DNA from: Gordionus sp. m RMFG-2023
Taxonomy: Eukaryota; Nematomorpha; Gordioida; Chordodea; Parachordodidae
DNA: 64,000 nucleotides
NCBI RefSeq assembly: GCF_954871325.1
Contig: NC_088779.1
Coordinates: 17,734,846-17,798,845 of the forward strand
Direction: 5' to 3'
Shown: in pieces, positions 37,901 through 52,900 of the stretch
Layout of the letters: the number at the start of each line of letters is the position of its first letter
How positions within the stretch are numbered: position 1 is the first letter of the stretch
Position numbers and translations under genes: made by a program
Notes under the pieces: generated by a model
Databases searched by the model: none
Seen by the model: only the letters and a program-made list of their open reading frames with translations
Told to the model about the DNA's origin: nothing

Positions 37901-40900
37901 TTGCCGGATAAAAACACATTGTCGCTAACATATACAAATAATAAAATATTATTATATTAACATAGTTTTATAAGTCATGTGACATAGATAGAAATATAGT
38001 TAGTTTGAAATATTTTAATGCTTCTAGTAGATAGTAACCAATATTAATTATTTTAATGGCTTTCGATATCATGGGACAGAACCTATCAATTTTAAATTAT
38101 CTACTGAGGGCAATTTGAAAATCTGATTTGACGGGGGGACGTATTCCAGCATATTTGTAGAAACTTTAGACAACTTGCCATAAACTTTTTCTATTTTTTT
38201 AAATGTAATAAAAAAAAATTAATATAAATTAATGTAGTTTAAAAGTTTACTCCAAAACTGTCTGGAATTCACAGTATACTCTATATAAATGTATATACAT
38301 TTGCTCAAATTAGATATTCAATTGGGTATAATTTTCCATAAACTCTTTGAATTTTCATAATTTGATTTTAAAAAATCTATATAAAAATTAATATGGCCTA
38401 AGAATAGTTCAAAAGTTTACTAAATTATCTGAAATTCAGTGAGGATTGAATTAAAGACTACTAATTCCCGTGGATCATATTCCAATTTTACATATATATC
38501 AATTTTTAAGAATTAATTTTTATGTCTACAAAATTTAAAAAATTTAAAAATAGGTAATGGGGAAAAAGAAGAGAACCCTAAGAATTTCAGGACTTAGTTC
38601 AATTGACTTCCTTTTGGGGTTTTCTTTAAACACAAAACAATTGTTTCAATTATCTCGTCGACCATATGCTTGTAATTCTAAATAAGTACTCTAAATATAT
38701 GCATTTAATCTTATTTTATAGACGCTGCAATATATATTTGGATAAAACCTATTAATTTTCCGGAAGATGCTTCTCTAGAATATTTCCAAATACTAAATAT
38801 ACGTGGTGATATATTATATAATGGAACTTTACGTGAGGTTATTAAGCCGAAACTTTACAATTTTTATCACAAGAAACGTATAAGTAGACCAGAAATATTT
38901 TATTCACCGCCACAAGAAAATATAAATTCAAATAAAATTGATTATTTTATATCTACAACAAGTTTTATTGTTCCTAATAATGATTTCTATATCGCTTACT
39001 TTGGTTATGATCAAAATGGACATATTTTGAAAAGATATAGTAATTTACCCTTTTGGCCTATCCTACCAGGCTAGATTTTATTTATTTATAAATTTTGATT
39101 GATCCCCCTTCCTCTCTCTCCTTCTCCTTAAGAAACATTGGATAATTTTCAAAAAACGAACACGTTTTCTAAATGTGTACAATATAAGATTAGAGGTAAA
39201 ATGAAGTATTCGTTATTCGATTAGTATTCCGAATATGAATAACTATTCGATTCTAAAAATCAGATATGAATGATAAATAAATACTTGTAGAATAAAAATC
39301 TTTTCATTATTCGATCGAATTAATCTAAATTATTCAATCTTTGTATTATCAATATTATTCGTTAATCCGAAAACATAGCAAATATATGTTTTTATATTCA
39401 AAAATTTCGTAAATAATCGAAATTGTTACATATTAATTCTTAATTGTTTGAAATTATTCACAATGTTTTCAACATTGTGGAACACTTTATATTTTTATAA
39501 ATTTATCCAGTGTGGGGTTTTGTGAGGGTGGGGGGGGGGGGCTATACAAATAAAAATATTTAATTTATAACAAATGATTAATTTTTATATAGATGTTCCA
39601 TTGGTTTATTCAATTCCTAACGTTAAATCGAAAAAAGGGCAAAACACAACATTGTTATGTATAATAAAAAGCGAAGTTCCCATATTATTGCAATGGAGTA
39701 AAAATAGCACTATTTTAAAATCACAGCAATTTTTGAGGTGAATTATTTATTTAAATTTATGTTTAAATTTTATTAAGTGGTAAAAATAATGCAACTTATG
39801 TTCTGCAAAATATTAAAACATCGGACAGGGGAAGATATTTTTGCAATGCTAGCAATCCATCTGGTTGGAGCATGGCAGATATTAATTTAAACATTATAAC
39901 TCCAAGGATAAAAAATAAAAAGGAAATAGTTAACAAAGAAAAGAATAATTTTAAAAATTTTCACAGAAACGCCTTTTTCGATATATCGCATCTTGAATTA
40001 ATAGATAATTTAGAGCATCAAAATATAACAGGTATCTTCAAGAAAAATCTAAAGCTAATGTGCCCAATTAGATATGAGCTTAGTTATCGATACTCTAAAA
40101 AAAATTACCCGATAACAGTTTCTTGGTTTAAAGATAGTGTAAATTCTTACGAATTAATATCCTCAAACATGATGACTATAAACCAAATATCGAATAAATA
40201 TAAATACAAATTATTAAATAATTATCCTGATAAGGAGGATATGAAATATATTATATTCGCTGATGATATAGAGGAAAACTATATAGATTACAATATTTAT
40301 CGAAATGCTTTGCAATACAAAAATTTAACTTACAATAATATTGATTATATTTTTGGATTACTTATAAATGAGGTAATATATTTCATATATATTTTATTCA
40401 TATAGCCTCCATTTTAAAAATCATAGCATTTTCAAAAATATAGTGCCTTTTTTTCCGGTAAAAGACATTATATTTTGAAGAGGCAGTGATTAAAAAAACT
40501 ATTTATATATAAAAATAATTTATTTATAAATTAAATTATGTTATATTAAAATGAATTCTAAGTTATCTGATGATGATAAAGGACTTTATGTATGTAGAGT
40601 TGAGACCCCTACAAACAATGCTATGGATGCTTATGTATCATTGGATATTAAAGGTGCCATAGTGTAAAAATTATAAAGCATTAAAAAAATACATATATTC
40701 CAGAAATATAGTGTATTCATTTTTTATTATACAGGTTTTCTGGATGTTAGTATTTCACCAAAAACCATTTACAAATATCAAAAAGGTCAGAATCTTAAGA
40801 TATTCTGCAATGCCTCTGGGTATCCACAGCCAAACCTATTTTGGAGCAAGGACAAAAAACCTCTATATAACAACTATGTTAAGATATTACTAATATAGTG

Positions 40901-43900
40901 TGAAATACAATTTTGATAATTTATAAGATTAAGTTGGCATGAATTTAAAAAATGTTTATTATCATTTTATTTCACAACATTGGTGATTCACTAGATTATA
41001 TCATATTAAAATAGTATTTTACTGACCCGTTTATAATATAAAAATATTGATAATAGGTAAAAAAAACTAAGGAAATACAATGCAATTAAGATATATCTTA
41101 CCTGTTATTAAAACAAAAATTTCGTTATTTTTTAGATTGTTGGAATTGGAGATGATTATATTACAATAAAAGGTGCTGGTGAGGCAGAGGCTGGTGTGTA
41201 CACTTGTACGGGGTATAATTCAATAGGGATTAAACATGATTCAATGTTACTCCGTATGAGTGAATCCCCTAAGATTATTGTAGACAGGCCGCAAAGATTG
41301 GTTCGTATAGGTAAGTCTGAGAAGTTAATATGCGATATTTCTTATGATAAAAAATCAAGGAGCAACACTTATAACTGGATTTGGTTTAAAGTATATATTT
41401 TTTATATAAATTATTTAAATCATTGCGAAACTACGCTATATTTTGCACGAAAGAAAGTTTGATATAATTTAATTACTGGTCATTTGGATCTACCAATATA
41501 ATTTTAACGATGAGTATTATATTAGTAGAAAGAAATGAAGAAAAATATAAATAGGGGGAGGGGAGGTTATCAAATCTTATGATTAGGTATCGCCAGCAAT
41601 TTTATATTTTCCCGTCCCAGGTTTTTCGTTGGTTCAGGCCCTTAGATAAAATATAAAATATGGTGTATATTTTAAAGTTTAAACATCCCCCAGCCGATTA
41701 TTCATTTTTTTTAAAACGGTTATCAGACGATTAATAAATTTCCCGATCCGATAAAATAGCGTCTTAATTTTGAAAATTTTCAGACATATAATTAAATATG
41801 AAAATATGTTATCAAAAGGACTAATAAAATAAATAATTATTTTTATAAATAATTTAATTAATCTACTCAAATATTTTGTTTATTTTTTAATAAAAAATAA
41901 GCAGTAAGTATTAATTACTTTGGACAGTATGGAAATCATTTGGTAGGCATAATAAATTTTTGGCAAGTTGATCATTGATAATTTTTTTATTAACCTGGCA
42001 AATTTTTTAAAAAATGAGAAATTTAAGAATAATTCATTGAGTGCATTTAAATTTTTGATAAGTTATTGATTAATTTTTGTTGATTTTGAGAATTTTTTTT
42101 TTTAGAGTTGTGAATTTCTTAAAAAAAAAAATATTGGACGAAAATTTTATTAATCGAAATTCGACAAAAGAAAAAATTGTATTTTTTTACAATCTTCAAT
42201 CTCTTTATATAATAAAAATTATCCATAAAAATTTACACATTCCTATTGAATAATAATATTGTAATTATAGTTATGCAAATATAAAACCATCCGATTTAAT
42301 CCAAACGATGATCTAGAAAAAATGACCATCAGTCTAAAAATTTTGAAACAAAATAATGAATAAACAAAAGATAATTTAAATAATTTTAAAAGAAACATTA
42401 GACAAAATATATTAAAACAAAATATTGATTAAACAAAAGATAATTTGTTAATTCGGGGTGATATTAGCCCCTTGCGACCATCTATCTAGCTTCATCTTCA
42501 CGACAAGAAGAATTGTTTTCTACTTGGATGGTTGATTCCGGACAGAATCGGATAAGATGATTTCCACCAGACCAACATCGTCTTGGCCGTAATGGGATGT
42601 AAGGTTCCATTCTTCCACTTCTATCTGATTTTCTTGTTGGTCCTCTAGTTACCGTTAGCAAGTCGCTCAACATTTCTCCATAGGGGTGAGCTATTTCTTC
42701 TCTTGCTAAATCTAATCAATTCCTGGATTAAACTAATCTGTCAATCAATTTCCCTAATATCTATTTTTATCACCATGTGTCCCATTCTGGTATACGATAC
42801 CATCTAAAAATAGAATTATTATTTATATAATAAAATTTTTATTAGTCAAATTGAACGTTAAAAGTAAAATATATATACGTAATTTAAAAAAATATATTAA
42901 AAATATCATGTAAACTATTTGTAAAATAAAATCTATATAAAAACTGTATAATAAAAAATTAGTATAAAAAATTGTATGTTGGGTGGGAGGAGGTCAAAAA
43001 AAATAAATATCAGTATATTCTTTATTTTAAAAAAAATAAAAATTTGGGATACATAATTTAATAAATTTGTAATAGCTAACATATAAAAATATAAATATGG
43101 GTAATATATAAACCCTTTGGATCACAGAATGTAATTGCTAACATATAAAAATATAAATATGGGTATATTTAGAAAATATATAAACGCTTTAGATCACAGA
43201 ATGTAATTGCTAACATATAAAAATATATATATGGGTATATTTAGAAAATATATAAACGCTTTAGATCATATAAAATTTATAATCGGTATATTTTATTTAA
43301 ATTTTGTTTAAAAAAATTTTAAATATCAATAAAATTAAAAAATAAATAAAATAAGGCTTATAAATAATGCCGCGTTTATAATTATTCCAAATTTTCGTGT
43401 TGAAAGATTAAAAAAACCCAAAGATTTGAGATTCCAAATCCTCACATTGTGTTTTCAATCCTCAGAGATTAAATTCCCCGTTATGACACATGTTTTTTAA
43501 ATGGAGCTATGTTATGCTATAATTATAAATGGTATACTATAAAAAAAAGTAGTTGAGTAAATTAAAAAATAATGAAATGTGCAACAAATGCTATTTGTTC
43601 TGTAAATGTCCGATATCAATAATAAGGAATCGATCGTCCTTCAAGATGTGGTTTCAGCACATCCCTAAAATTTAGGTTTTAACATTTTTTAAATTAAAAA
43701 TATAACAATTAACAAATTAAATAATGAATCATTAATATATTCACTCACTTCTCGCAATTTTCCTCATAGCCGTTTAAAGTAGGCAAAAATTATTTTGAAT
43801 ACCTCCTGCATCTGCAGACAGTAAATTATTAGTTTCGGCAGCATTTTTAAAGAATCGTATATATTAGATTTTATTATTTTAACATCATAACTAAAAATTG

Positions 43901-46900
43901 ATTTAAATCAGATTCATATAATTTACAATGTTCATTTTCATATCATAATCAACAATAAAATAAATAATTATCATAAAATCATCAGTTATTGTAAAAATAA
44001 TTTTTAGAACTATTGATTCTAAAGAAATAAATTAACTCAAGAGCTTATTCTGGAGTTTGACTTACTAGTTGGTTCATTCCACTCAGACTTGAGTCTTAGC
44101 CATTTTTAAATACCCCGACTTAAGTTCGGGCTTATAATTCAATTTTTTAACAAAACTATTTGACTTTATATAAATTTTAAACGGCGATTTGCATAAAAAA
44201 GAATGATATAAATATGAGAAAGAAAAGAGCAGAAGAATGAAAAGAAGTAATAAATATTTAACCATATTTAATCAAAAGAATGGGAAAAGAATGTACAATG
44301 AAACAAATAGGGTTATTTACAAGAATGAAATGACTTTTACAAACATACAACCTGTTGACATAGGCACATATATCTGTCAAATTGAAAACAACAATAGCAA
44401 TTCACAAGCTTCAATATCCATTGAATTAGGAAGTTAAAATTGATTTGTAATTTATTTATTGAATTTTAAGGTAGTCCGATTATTTTTCATGACCAATTAC
44501 ATAAAGATATTAATGAAGGCGAAAATATATATTTAATGTGTAGTCCTATAGGAACTCCAACTCCTAAATTAAATTGGTATTTTACACCGAAACATTTTGA
44601 TATGGATGATAACATTTATCCCAAATCCATTAATGAAAGACAAAAAATAGCTATACCATTAACACACAAATCTAAATATAATATAACAGAAGGAATGGGC
44701 TTACTTATTAAAAGTAAGTTTTTGTAAAAATTTTATTTTAACCGTAAATTGACTTGTATCTGTTAATCAAATTTCACACCAATTTTATGATTTTTAGATG
44801 TCACTATTAAAGACGCAGGTATTTATAGCTGTTTTGCCAAAAATATTCATAATACCACAATGATTAATATAACTTTGGATGTTAAATGTAAATAAAAATT
44901 AATATGTAATTTTATAATTAAAATTAGCATTTTCTGTATCACGATTAAAACCTATAATATTGAATGTCTTTAAAGGTGAAAAGGTTAGTTTAAAATGCCT
45001 ATCGAATTTCCCCAATAATTATAAGATAGCGAAATGGTTCAAGGTATATTAATATAAATAAATATGGGGTTTATTTGATTTTATCGAAAAAGAGTGAATA
45101 TGAATACTTTAATTTAAAATAATTTATCACCTACTTTTAAATATTCCCCTTAATTTATCAATGTTAGTTACTAATCCTAAATTATTTTTCCAAATTGAAT
45201 TTTCCTGTTACCCAAATTTGATGTAAAAATTAAATTATTTTTAATGTAATTATATCTTCAGAATTTCATATAATAAATGAATGCATTATTTTTAAATAAT
45301 TTTTAACCTAATTCTTTTACATTCCTCTATCATTATAATTCTAAATCGTAACTTTGTCAGTATTCTTTTCATGTAAAACTCTGCTATAATTTCTTTCTTC
45401 GCCATTTTCGTTCGTGATACTAATAAATTTCGTGTAATAAGTATTGACTACACAAATCATTATCCACTATCATTTTTTCTTTTCCGGGTCGATATAGCTC
45501 AGCAAAATATTTCTATTTGGTCCATTTTATTATTATTATTTATTAATTCACCAATTCTGTATTTGAATTGAATATCATTCTCTTATAATATTCACTAAAT
45601 GCTGATTTTTATACTTGGTTGGTTTGCATTTCTCATCCAAATTAGGAATTCATTAAAATTCTTATAATTTAAAGTGGTGACTATATATAGTATGACCAAC
45701 AAAGTTAATGGTGTGTACCATGTACCAATTTACACCAAGAAACATCTTAGGTTATATACACTATTTTTTTTATAGTTATAATGATTATGTAGCTAATTAT
45801 ATCCCTACAACACCCAATAAAGTCCATGGTCAGGATTTAAGGCTGTAACCATCAATACTTGGTGGGAACAGAGATAATAATCAATAATTTTGAAAATTTG
45901 CACATTTCGTCTATATATGTCGCAGTCTAATCTATACCCTGTTTTTCCTCTCATTTGATGCCAATAGAATAAGATTGACACTTGGAACTGCTTCTTTCTA
46001 GCCATATGACCCGAGTTTTGTTCCATGTATTAAAATGGTACTGTCTTCAGAAGCAATTAATAACAACCAATTTCTTAAAGTTAACCAGAAGAGGGTTGAG
46101 AAAGTCTCTTTGTACCATGGATTGTGGAAGAGAGGGATAAGTCACAGGGAGTTTCAAATAACAATCCCTCCCTTCCATTCACAAGCTCACTAATAATCTC
46201 CTAACTTAGAATATTGTATGTAATAAGACTAACAAAGATACCAAAACAATAGGGAAAAATCAGAAGCCACTTTGTTTGATCGGAAATTGGGATAGCGCCC
46301 AATTAAACTCGAGAAAGGTATGTTAAAGAAAACTTAAAGTTTTTGATTTTAACATCTAGTTAAGATAAGCAGGAGAAGTTTAGAAACAAAGAAGATGTCT
46401 TAAATACATGTAAATTTTTGGAAGCCATAGTAATTTACTTATCAAATACAAGGATTAATGGGTTGAATTATTTCGCAGTATGGTTTTCAATTTTGCAAAA
46501 AGTTGCTTTCTCTATGCTAGTTATTATGGGAATAGCATTAATTAAGGGGAGCCAATAAGGAGATTGACTCTGATTTTTAAAGCTGTTACAATTGTCAGTA
46601 GGGGATCCAGTTAAAAACATATTCTGCTCTATCTTAATTTAATATAATACCTATAACTTTGATTTTTTTTTACTAAGGTGCCGATCTACACATTTGCGTT
46701 TGAACCATATAAAATACCGTAGTCAAGTTAAAGTTTAAAGCCTAATATAATTTAGACCTAATATTAGAAACAATATCATAAACACCAGGCAAAAGATCAG
46801 GGGAGCATAAAGAATCACCTTGTTGAATGCCTTCCTAAGATTTCAAAAACTTATCCTCAAATACAAAGGAAGAACCTTGATCATAACAAGAATTTCTATA

Positions 46901-49900
46901 ATCGGAATATTTAGGAAATCTTTTAAGCGTTACGAGAAGGTGGCAAGTCGATATATTGCATTAAATACATTATTAAAGTTGATTTCTCATAATACTGAAT
47001 TTAAAGGAGGATTTTCAATGTAAATCCGATGAGAATAGGTAACTGTATTCGATTCATAAATTACTTGGTACTTAATCTACGGACGAAAGCCCGACAGCTA
47101 TAGTCCATATACCATTATCTGACTTCGATAATTCAATGAACCTTCCTCCAAAGAAGATGGGCTTTATCTCAACTGGAAGGGTACATTGAAATTAAGCTAA
47201 AAGATTGTGTATAAAAATTGTAAAATTATCGATAGTCATCAGGGCCCCCCGAACTCCTATCTAAGGATTTTATTTTATGTATTACTTCTTCCCTGGTGAA
47301 AAGAAGTGGATAAGCAGATGCAAGAAACTTAAACTTAGGACATATTCGTCCAAGGGAATCTTGGTGTTTTTCATATTAAACAGCAAGATATTTATCGTTG
47401 GTTGGATATCTAATGATGTGGCCAAATTCAGGGCCAAAAAATTTTAATAAAAAATAATTTATATATTTTAAAAGAATTAGCATGAACCCCCAAAAAACGA
47501 GTTGGGTTCTGATTCACAAGGAGTTAAATTCAGAGTTGGGCTCAGACGAAAAAGACCTTTGGTGCGATTTAATGCCCTGATCATAACTTATATATATATA
47601 TTTGTCCACTTTTTAATCGGTTACTGCCTTTTCCCTATCTATTATATGCAAGGTTGTAGTTGGGGGGGGGGGGGGGTTACCAAAATGTTTAAATTTATAT
47701 TATTATTATGGTATTTTGGCATAGTTTCTTAATATTTTCTACCATTAAATAAATCTTATAAAATATTTTATAAAGAAAATGATAGTATATAATGTATTAT
47801 AACATTTTGAATTCAAAAATTAACCCTTCCCTATTTTAATTTGTTCATAAAAAGGAATATCTAACACTATATCCATATGCCCTGGCATTGTTTAAATTAT
47901 CGTTTGGAATTAGCGATGTCCAATCCACTATGTTTCAGGCGTTAATCATTGTAAACAAATGTTTATATAGCCAGTTTAACAAAAAAACAAAAGGCGTCGA
48001 TCTAATAGTGTCTGAATTGAGCATTCAGTTGCTGAAGATTGGAAGGGTCAATCAGTCCTCGTCGAACTGTTAAATCAGTTCGGAATAACTATGAGAGCCT
48101 GTATAAGCATTTTAAAAATTCAGTAAATTTTAGCAACATTCCATTTAACGGTGCCCATCCGATTATAAAGTTGTGAATTCTTATCAGATCATGCTTTTTT
48201 ATAAGATTTTCTATTTGAACTGTCAAATCTGTCTTTAAGTCCTCAGACAAAAACGATCAATTTACCTAAAGCGGAAAGATTAATAAAGCGAACGATTCGT
48301 GTTCTTATAATCGTTTAAAGATATGCTTGGTAGGTTCTAAATCTCTTTTATAATTTTTAAATGATAGTTTATAATATTTCTAAAGGAGAACATAAGAAGC
48401 TGGGAAATAAATAAATTTGGATTAGTAATATTGGAAGAAAATAGAAGAAACTCTAGTATCAAGGAAAATAAATTTAGTATCTTACAATATGTAGAATAGG
48501 TGATTGGATGCTAATTCCGATAATTCTACTAATAAAAATACCATAATAAATTATAAAGTTTTATCTTTTTAGCTACATTTGTTATGGGGAAGTGCAGATT
48601 AAATCACTTTGTTTCCGATTAAAACTCACTTTGATCTCGCAAGGGATGAGGGATATATTATTGATAATAACGAGAATAATAAATGCCCTTGTGATTTGAA
48701 ATAGTTTAAAATTATATTAACACAATTCCATATAGGACTGCTGAATGTGAGCACGGTTTTCACCCTATGAATTTCATTATCACGAATTTACAAGTCTTAT
48801 GATAAAACATATTTCCTGTTTATTAATGTAAACGTTAACGAGTTTCCTTTCAGTACGGGGAATTCTTCCATATATTAATAAGTGGCTGACAAATCACAGA
48901 TCTTCATTCTGCAAACGATAATCAATCAAGGAATAGTGCAGATATCATTAAAATTATTAAAAAAGGTTATCTAGCAAATATTGTAGTTTTTTTTAACCTT
49001 TTTTTGATCTATTCCTATTTATGCATTATATTATAATAATATGATTATTTTTATATAATATATAATATTAAAAATGTATATTATATGAAATACTTCGATA
49101 TAATATTTTTTTAAAAAAAATTTGCCTCATATTCTTGGAAAAACAAAAATTCGTCTATATTATTTGCCCATTATAGCGTGTCTCTGCAACAAATTTTAAT
49201 AGTACTGTTTAAATGCCATATATAACCATTCATTCCTTATTAAACCTGAATAATATTATTCCTTACTAAACATGAATAATATTCCATTCAATCCCAGCTA
49301 TACTTTTAATATCTATATAATAAATAGGATAGCTAATGAAGCAGAAATGAAGCGGGATTTGATTAACTTCAATTTTTAAACCCATCCACACAAGTTTCTT
49401 ATATATTTTCTAATTTAAATCCTCTCTAATAAACGTAATTTCTTTCAAATGCTCCGTAATACATAATCTGCAGGAACTGGAGATTCTAATAATTTATTTT
49501 TCTCCATTAATTTTTTTAAAATATGTCATTGAGGTTGGATTATAGCTAATGATGCAAAACTTACACATTCCTTTATGTTAATAATTAATTTTGGCGTTTT
49601 TCAATGTACCTATAACATAACTTTAGTCATTTATTAAAAAATTACCATCGTTTAAGCTGATAAAAAGATTCGACATTTATAATTATAGATACTCTATAAA
49701 AATTATCTAAACGAAGTAGCAAATCTAGCGTTGGGTGTCATAACCTTTAATTATTAATGCCATACTTTTCCCCAGGTAATTTTACAAGCGTATTTGAAAG
49801 TAATTGAATCACCCCGAGTTTTCTTTTCATATTATGAAAGGGTAATAGTAGTTATTTTCAATTTAAATATATACTTTTTTTGAATAACAAAGTTGGATTT

Positions 49901-52900
49901 TTGCTATATATTTACTGCATTTTGTTAGATTATTCTTGTTTGATATCACATAATCTTTTAATATGAATATTTAAAAATACTTTCCACTTTGATTTCTTGA
50001 AAATAAATTCCAGCAAAAATATAATAATTTAATAAAACTTAAAGACTTTTTTTAATTTAACAAATATCCTTCGATATTTTCTAATATTTATATTATATTT
50101 TGATAAATAACTAACTTTAAGATACAATCTATATAATTTAATTATAACTTTAGGAAAAGGAAATAATTCTAAATAAAAAATTAATGGGCTATCGCAATGA
50201 TTTACAAAACTCTTTAATTATTGACTCGCCAAAGATAAGTGATTCTGGTAATTATGAATGTTTAGAAAGTTATAAGGCCTATAATTATATAACAAAATAT
50301 CAAATTGATGTAAAAGGTAAATTTATTTTTATTTAAATATTTCTTAAATTATGATGTAAAATACATACTGATTGAATGATAATTTATACTATATATATTA
50401 TAATGTAAATTTTGGAAAATTATTAAGTCTTTTCTATTTTAACCCTCTAACTGCGTTCTATCTCGTCTTTTTCTTTTCAAAATTAAAAAATATATGTCTA
50501 ATTCTATTAAACTGCCTTCATAATTCTATATTTTGTTTCCCAGATATATTAACATCACGATATGATTTCCGTGAGCAAATTGATAGCCCCAACCAATTTT
50601 TGTTTGTTTTTAATATATACCAACCCTTACCTAGATGTATATCTATATTTTGGTCAGAATTTGTTATATCTAATGTGAAATTGGATCCTTATTATTTCTT
50701 CGCAAATTAATAATAATAATAATATGATTATTGAAAACATATCACTTATAAAATAAGTGAAAATTAATGAAAAAGAATCTTGTTAGAACTGTAAACCTAA
50801 TAAACAAAACACCCCCAAAAATTTATTAATTACTTTATTGGGCGGGGATCTTTCGCCATGTTGATGTTTACAACAATAAGTTGAAAAATTTAACTTAATG
50901 TCATGTTGAAGGTAGTGAAGGTCAACTGTAGAACCGGACCGATTGATGGACCGATATTGACCGGTCTTTTATTAATATTTAAGTTTGCTTTACTATTCAA
51001 TTAATATAATATTTTACCTAATTTTTTCGTATATTTTATGTTATTTTTCTAGAAAAATTATTTTAGTTTTAGTGAATTTTTTAGTTAATTTTTATTTTGC
51101 AATATGAAAATCAAAAGTTAGGCAAAAAACAAAATATTTTTTAAAAAACAAAATAAAATACCGGAATAGCTAATCTTGTTGTCATGTCGAGAGGATTTTC
51201 AATTCTAATTTATTTTACTGAATAATTTGTTTTATCATTAAATTAATTTTGGACACACTAAAAATATTAAAAATAATTTTTTCAAAAAATATTTTTGATT
51301 TTTTAGGATTATTTAAATGACTGCATAAGAAAAAAAATGATTTATTGTAAATGATGTTTATCACAAGAGGAATGTAAGCTATCTAATGGTTAAGTTAACA
51401 TTTAATCAGTAAATAAATTAATCTAACATCTCTATCCATCAGGAGGTGAAGAACAAAAAAAATGACTGTGAATGATGTTTTATACTCATTTGGTTTTCGA
51501 CGCTTAATGTATATTCTATCTTTGACTTTCATTTTTGTACTGTCTTCCTGTAACATAATATTGAATGAAAAAAAGTTAAATATATCACATTTATGGTTTT
51601 GTACATTATATTGAATGAGGAAAGGTAAAGTATATAACATAAAGTAATAATTATTTATTATATCTATTAATGTCCATAATATATTTTTCTTCCATGTAAA
51701 TAAGTGTTCAAAATATTTTGGTATTTTCTATTTCTCTCCGATCGATCCTTTTTGGTATTAATGAGATTGGTATAAAAGTCATTTTTTCACTACCAAGCCC
51801 CAAGGGGCTTGTAGATTCAATTATTTTATTAAATCTCCGATAGGAAGGACAATGTTTTATTGATAAAATATACCATTTACATAAAAATAATTCATATAAA
51901 AATATGGCTTCCCAATTCTATTCCATTATTATATAAAAATTGATTAAAATCTATATTAGTAGAAAATGAATTCTTATTTTATATTATTACATAAATATAA
52001 TATATCATATTTGTAAGCATAATTTGATTGATTCGACTAACCTGAGTTTACTAGCTCATAGTTACTAATATAATGAATATCTTCTAAAAATATTTTTAAA
52101 CATGTTATGTTACATAATTATGAAACTTTCTGAAATGCGAAAAGAGGGTTTTAAATTTCATACAATGTTAATTTTATTATTTTATTCTTCATATTTTATG
52201 CCACCTAATATTGTGATGTAAAAACTTGATTTTTAACTAAAAAACACATCTTATCATAAAAAAATGTAAATAACTGAGTGGTATAAAATAATTTTCGCCT
52301 CAAATATACATATTATAAATAGCTATTAAATAATTTAATTTGAATTTTTAAATTTGTCTGATTTTTAAATAAAATCCTCTGAACCGACACGTCCTTTGCG
52401 CCAACTAGCCCTGGTCTCCCTTTAATTAAATCTTTTATCCGTCACCTGCTGATAATTATTTTAATTATTAGCAAATATTTTTATTTCAATGCATCTCAAA
52501 TTAAATTCATCATGTTAAAATAAACTCAAATAGCTCGTTTTCCTACATTACAATCCCAGTCCCAGTAATAGCTTTTCACATTTTTTGTTATCTTATAATC
52601 GTATTTTAATGAAAGTTGTATACAGTGCTTTTGTTGGTAATCAACATAATCTTAAATACTTTATTAAAGAAATTATTTTATAAGATATCAATTTATTAAG
52701 ATTTATTATTTTTTTTTAGCTGCACCCTATGTAAACCCGTATGCAAAAAATGATATTTTTACATATATAGGACAAAATATAACTTTAAAATGCCCTATCG
52801 AAAGTAATCCGAAACCTGAATTTACTTGGATTAAGTAATCATGACTTTAAATGATGTCAATAATTCTTTAGATATACGTTTTTCTTTAATATTTAGTTTC

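Noticed and set aside
45805-46026. 73-codon minus-strand open frame
   Set aside because: It might be the tail of the LINE, but no LINE C-terminal or endonuclease motif could be seen, so it is not called.
50372-50710. 112-codon plus-strand open frame right after exon 17
   Set aside because: Hydrophobic, Phe/Tyr-rich translation of intronic A+T-rich DNA; no Ig pattern, and phase does not fit the neighbouring exons.
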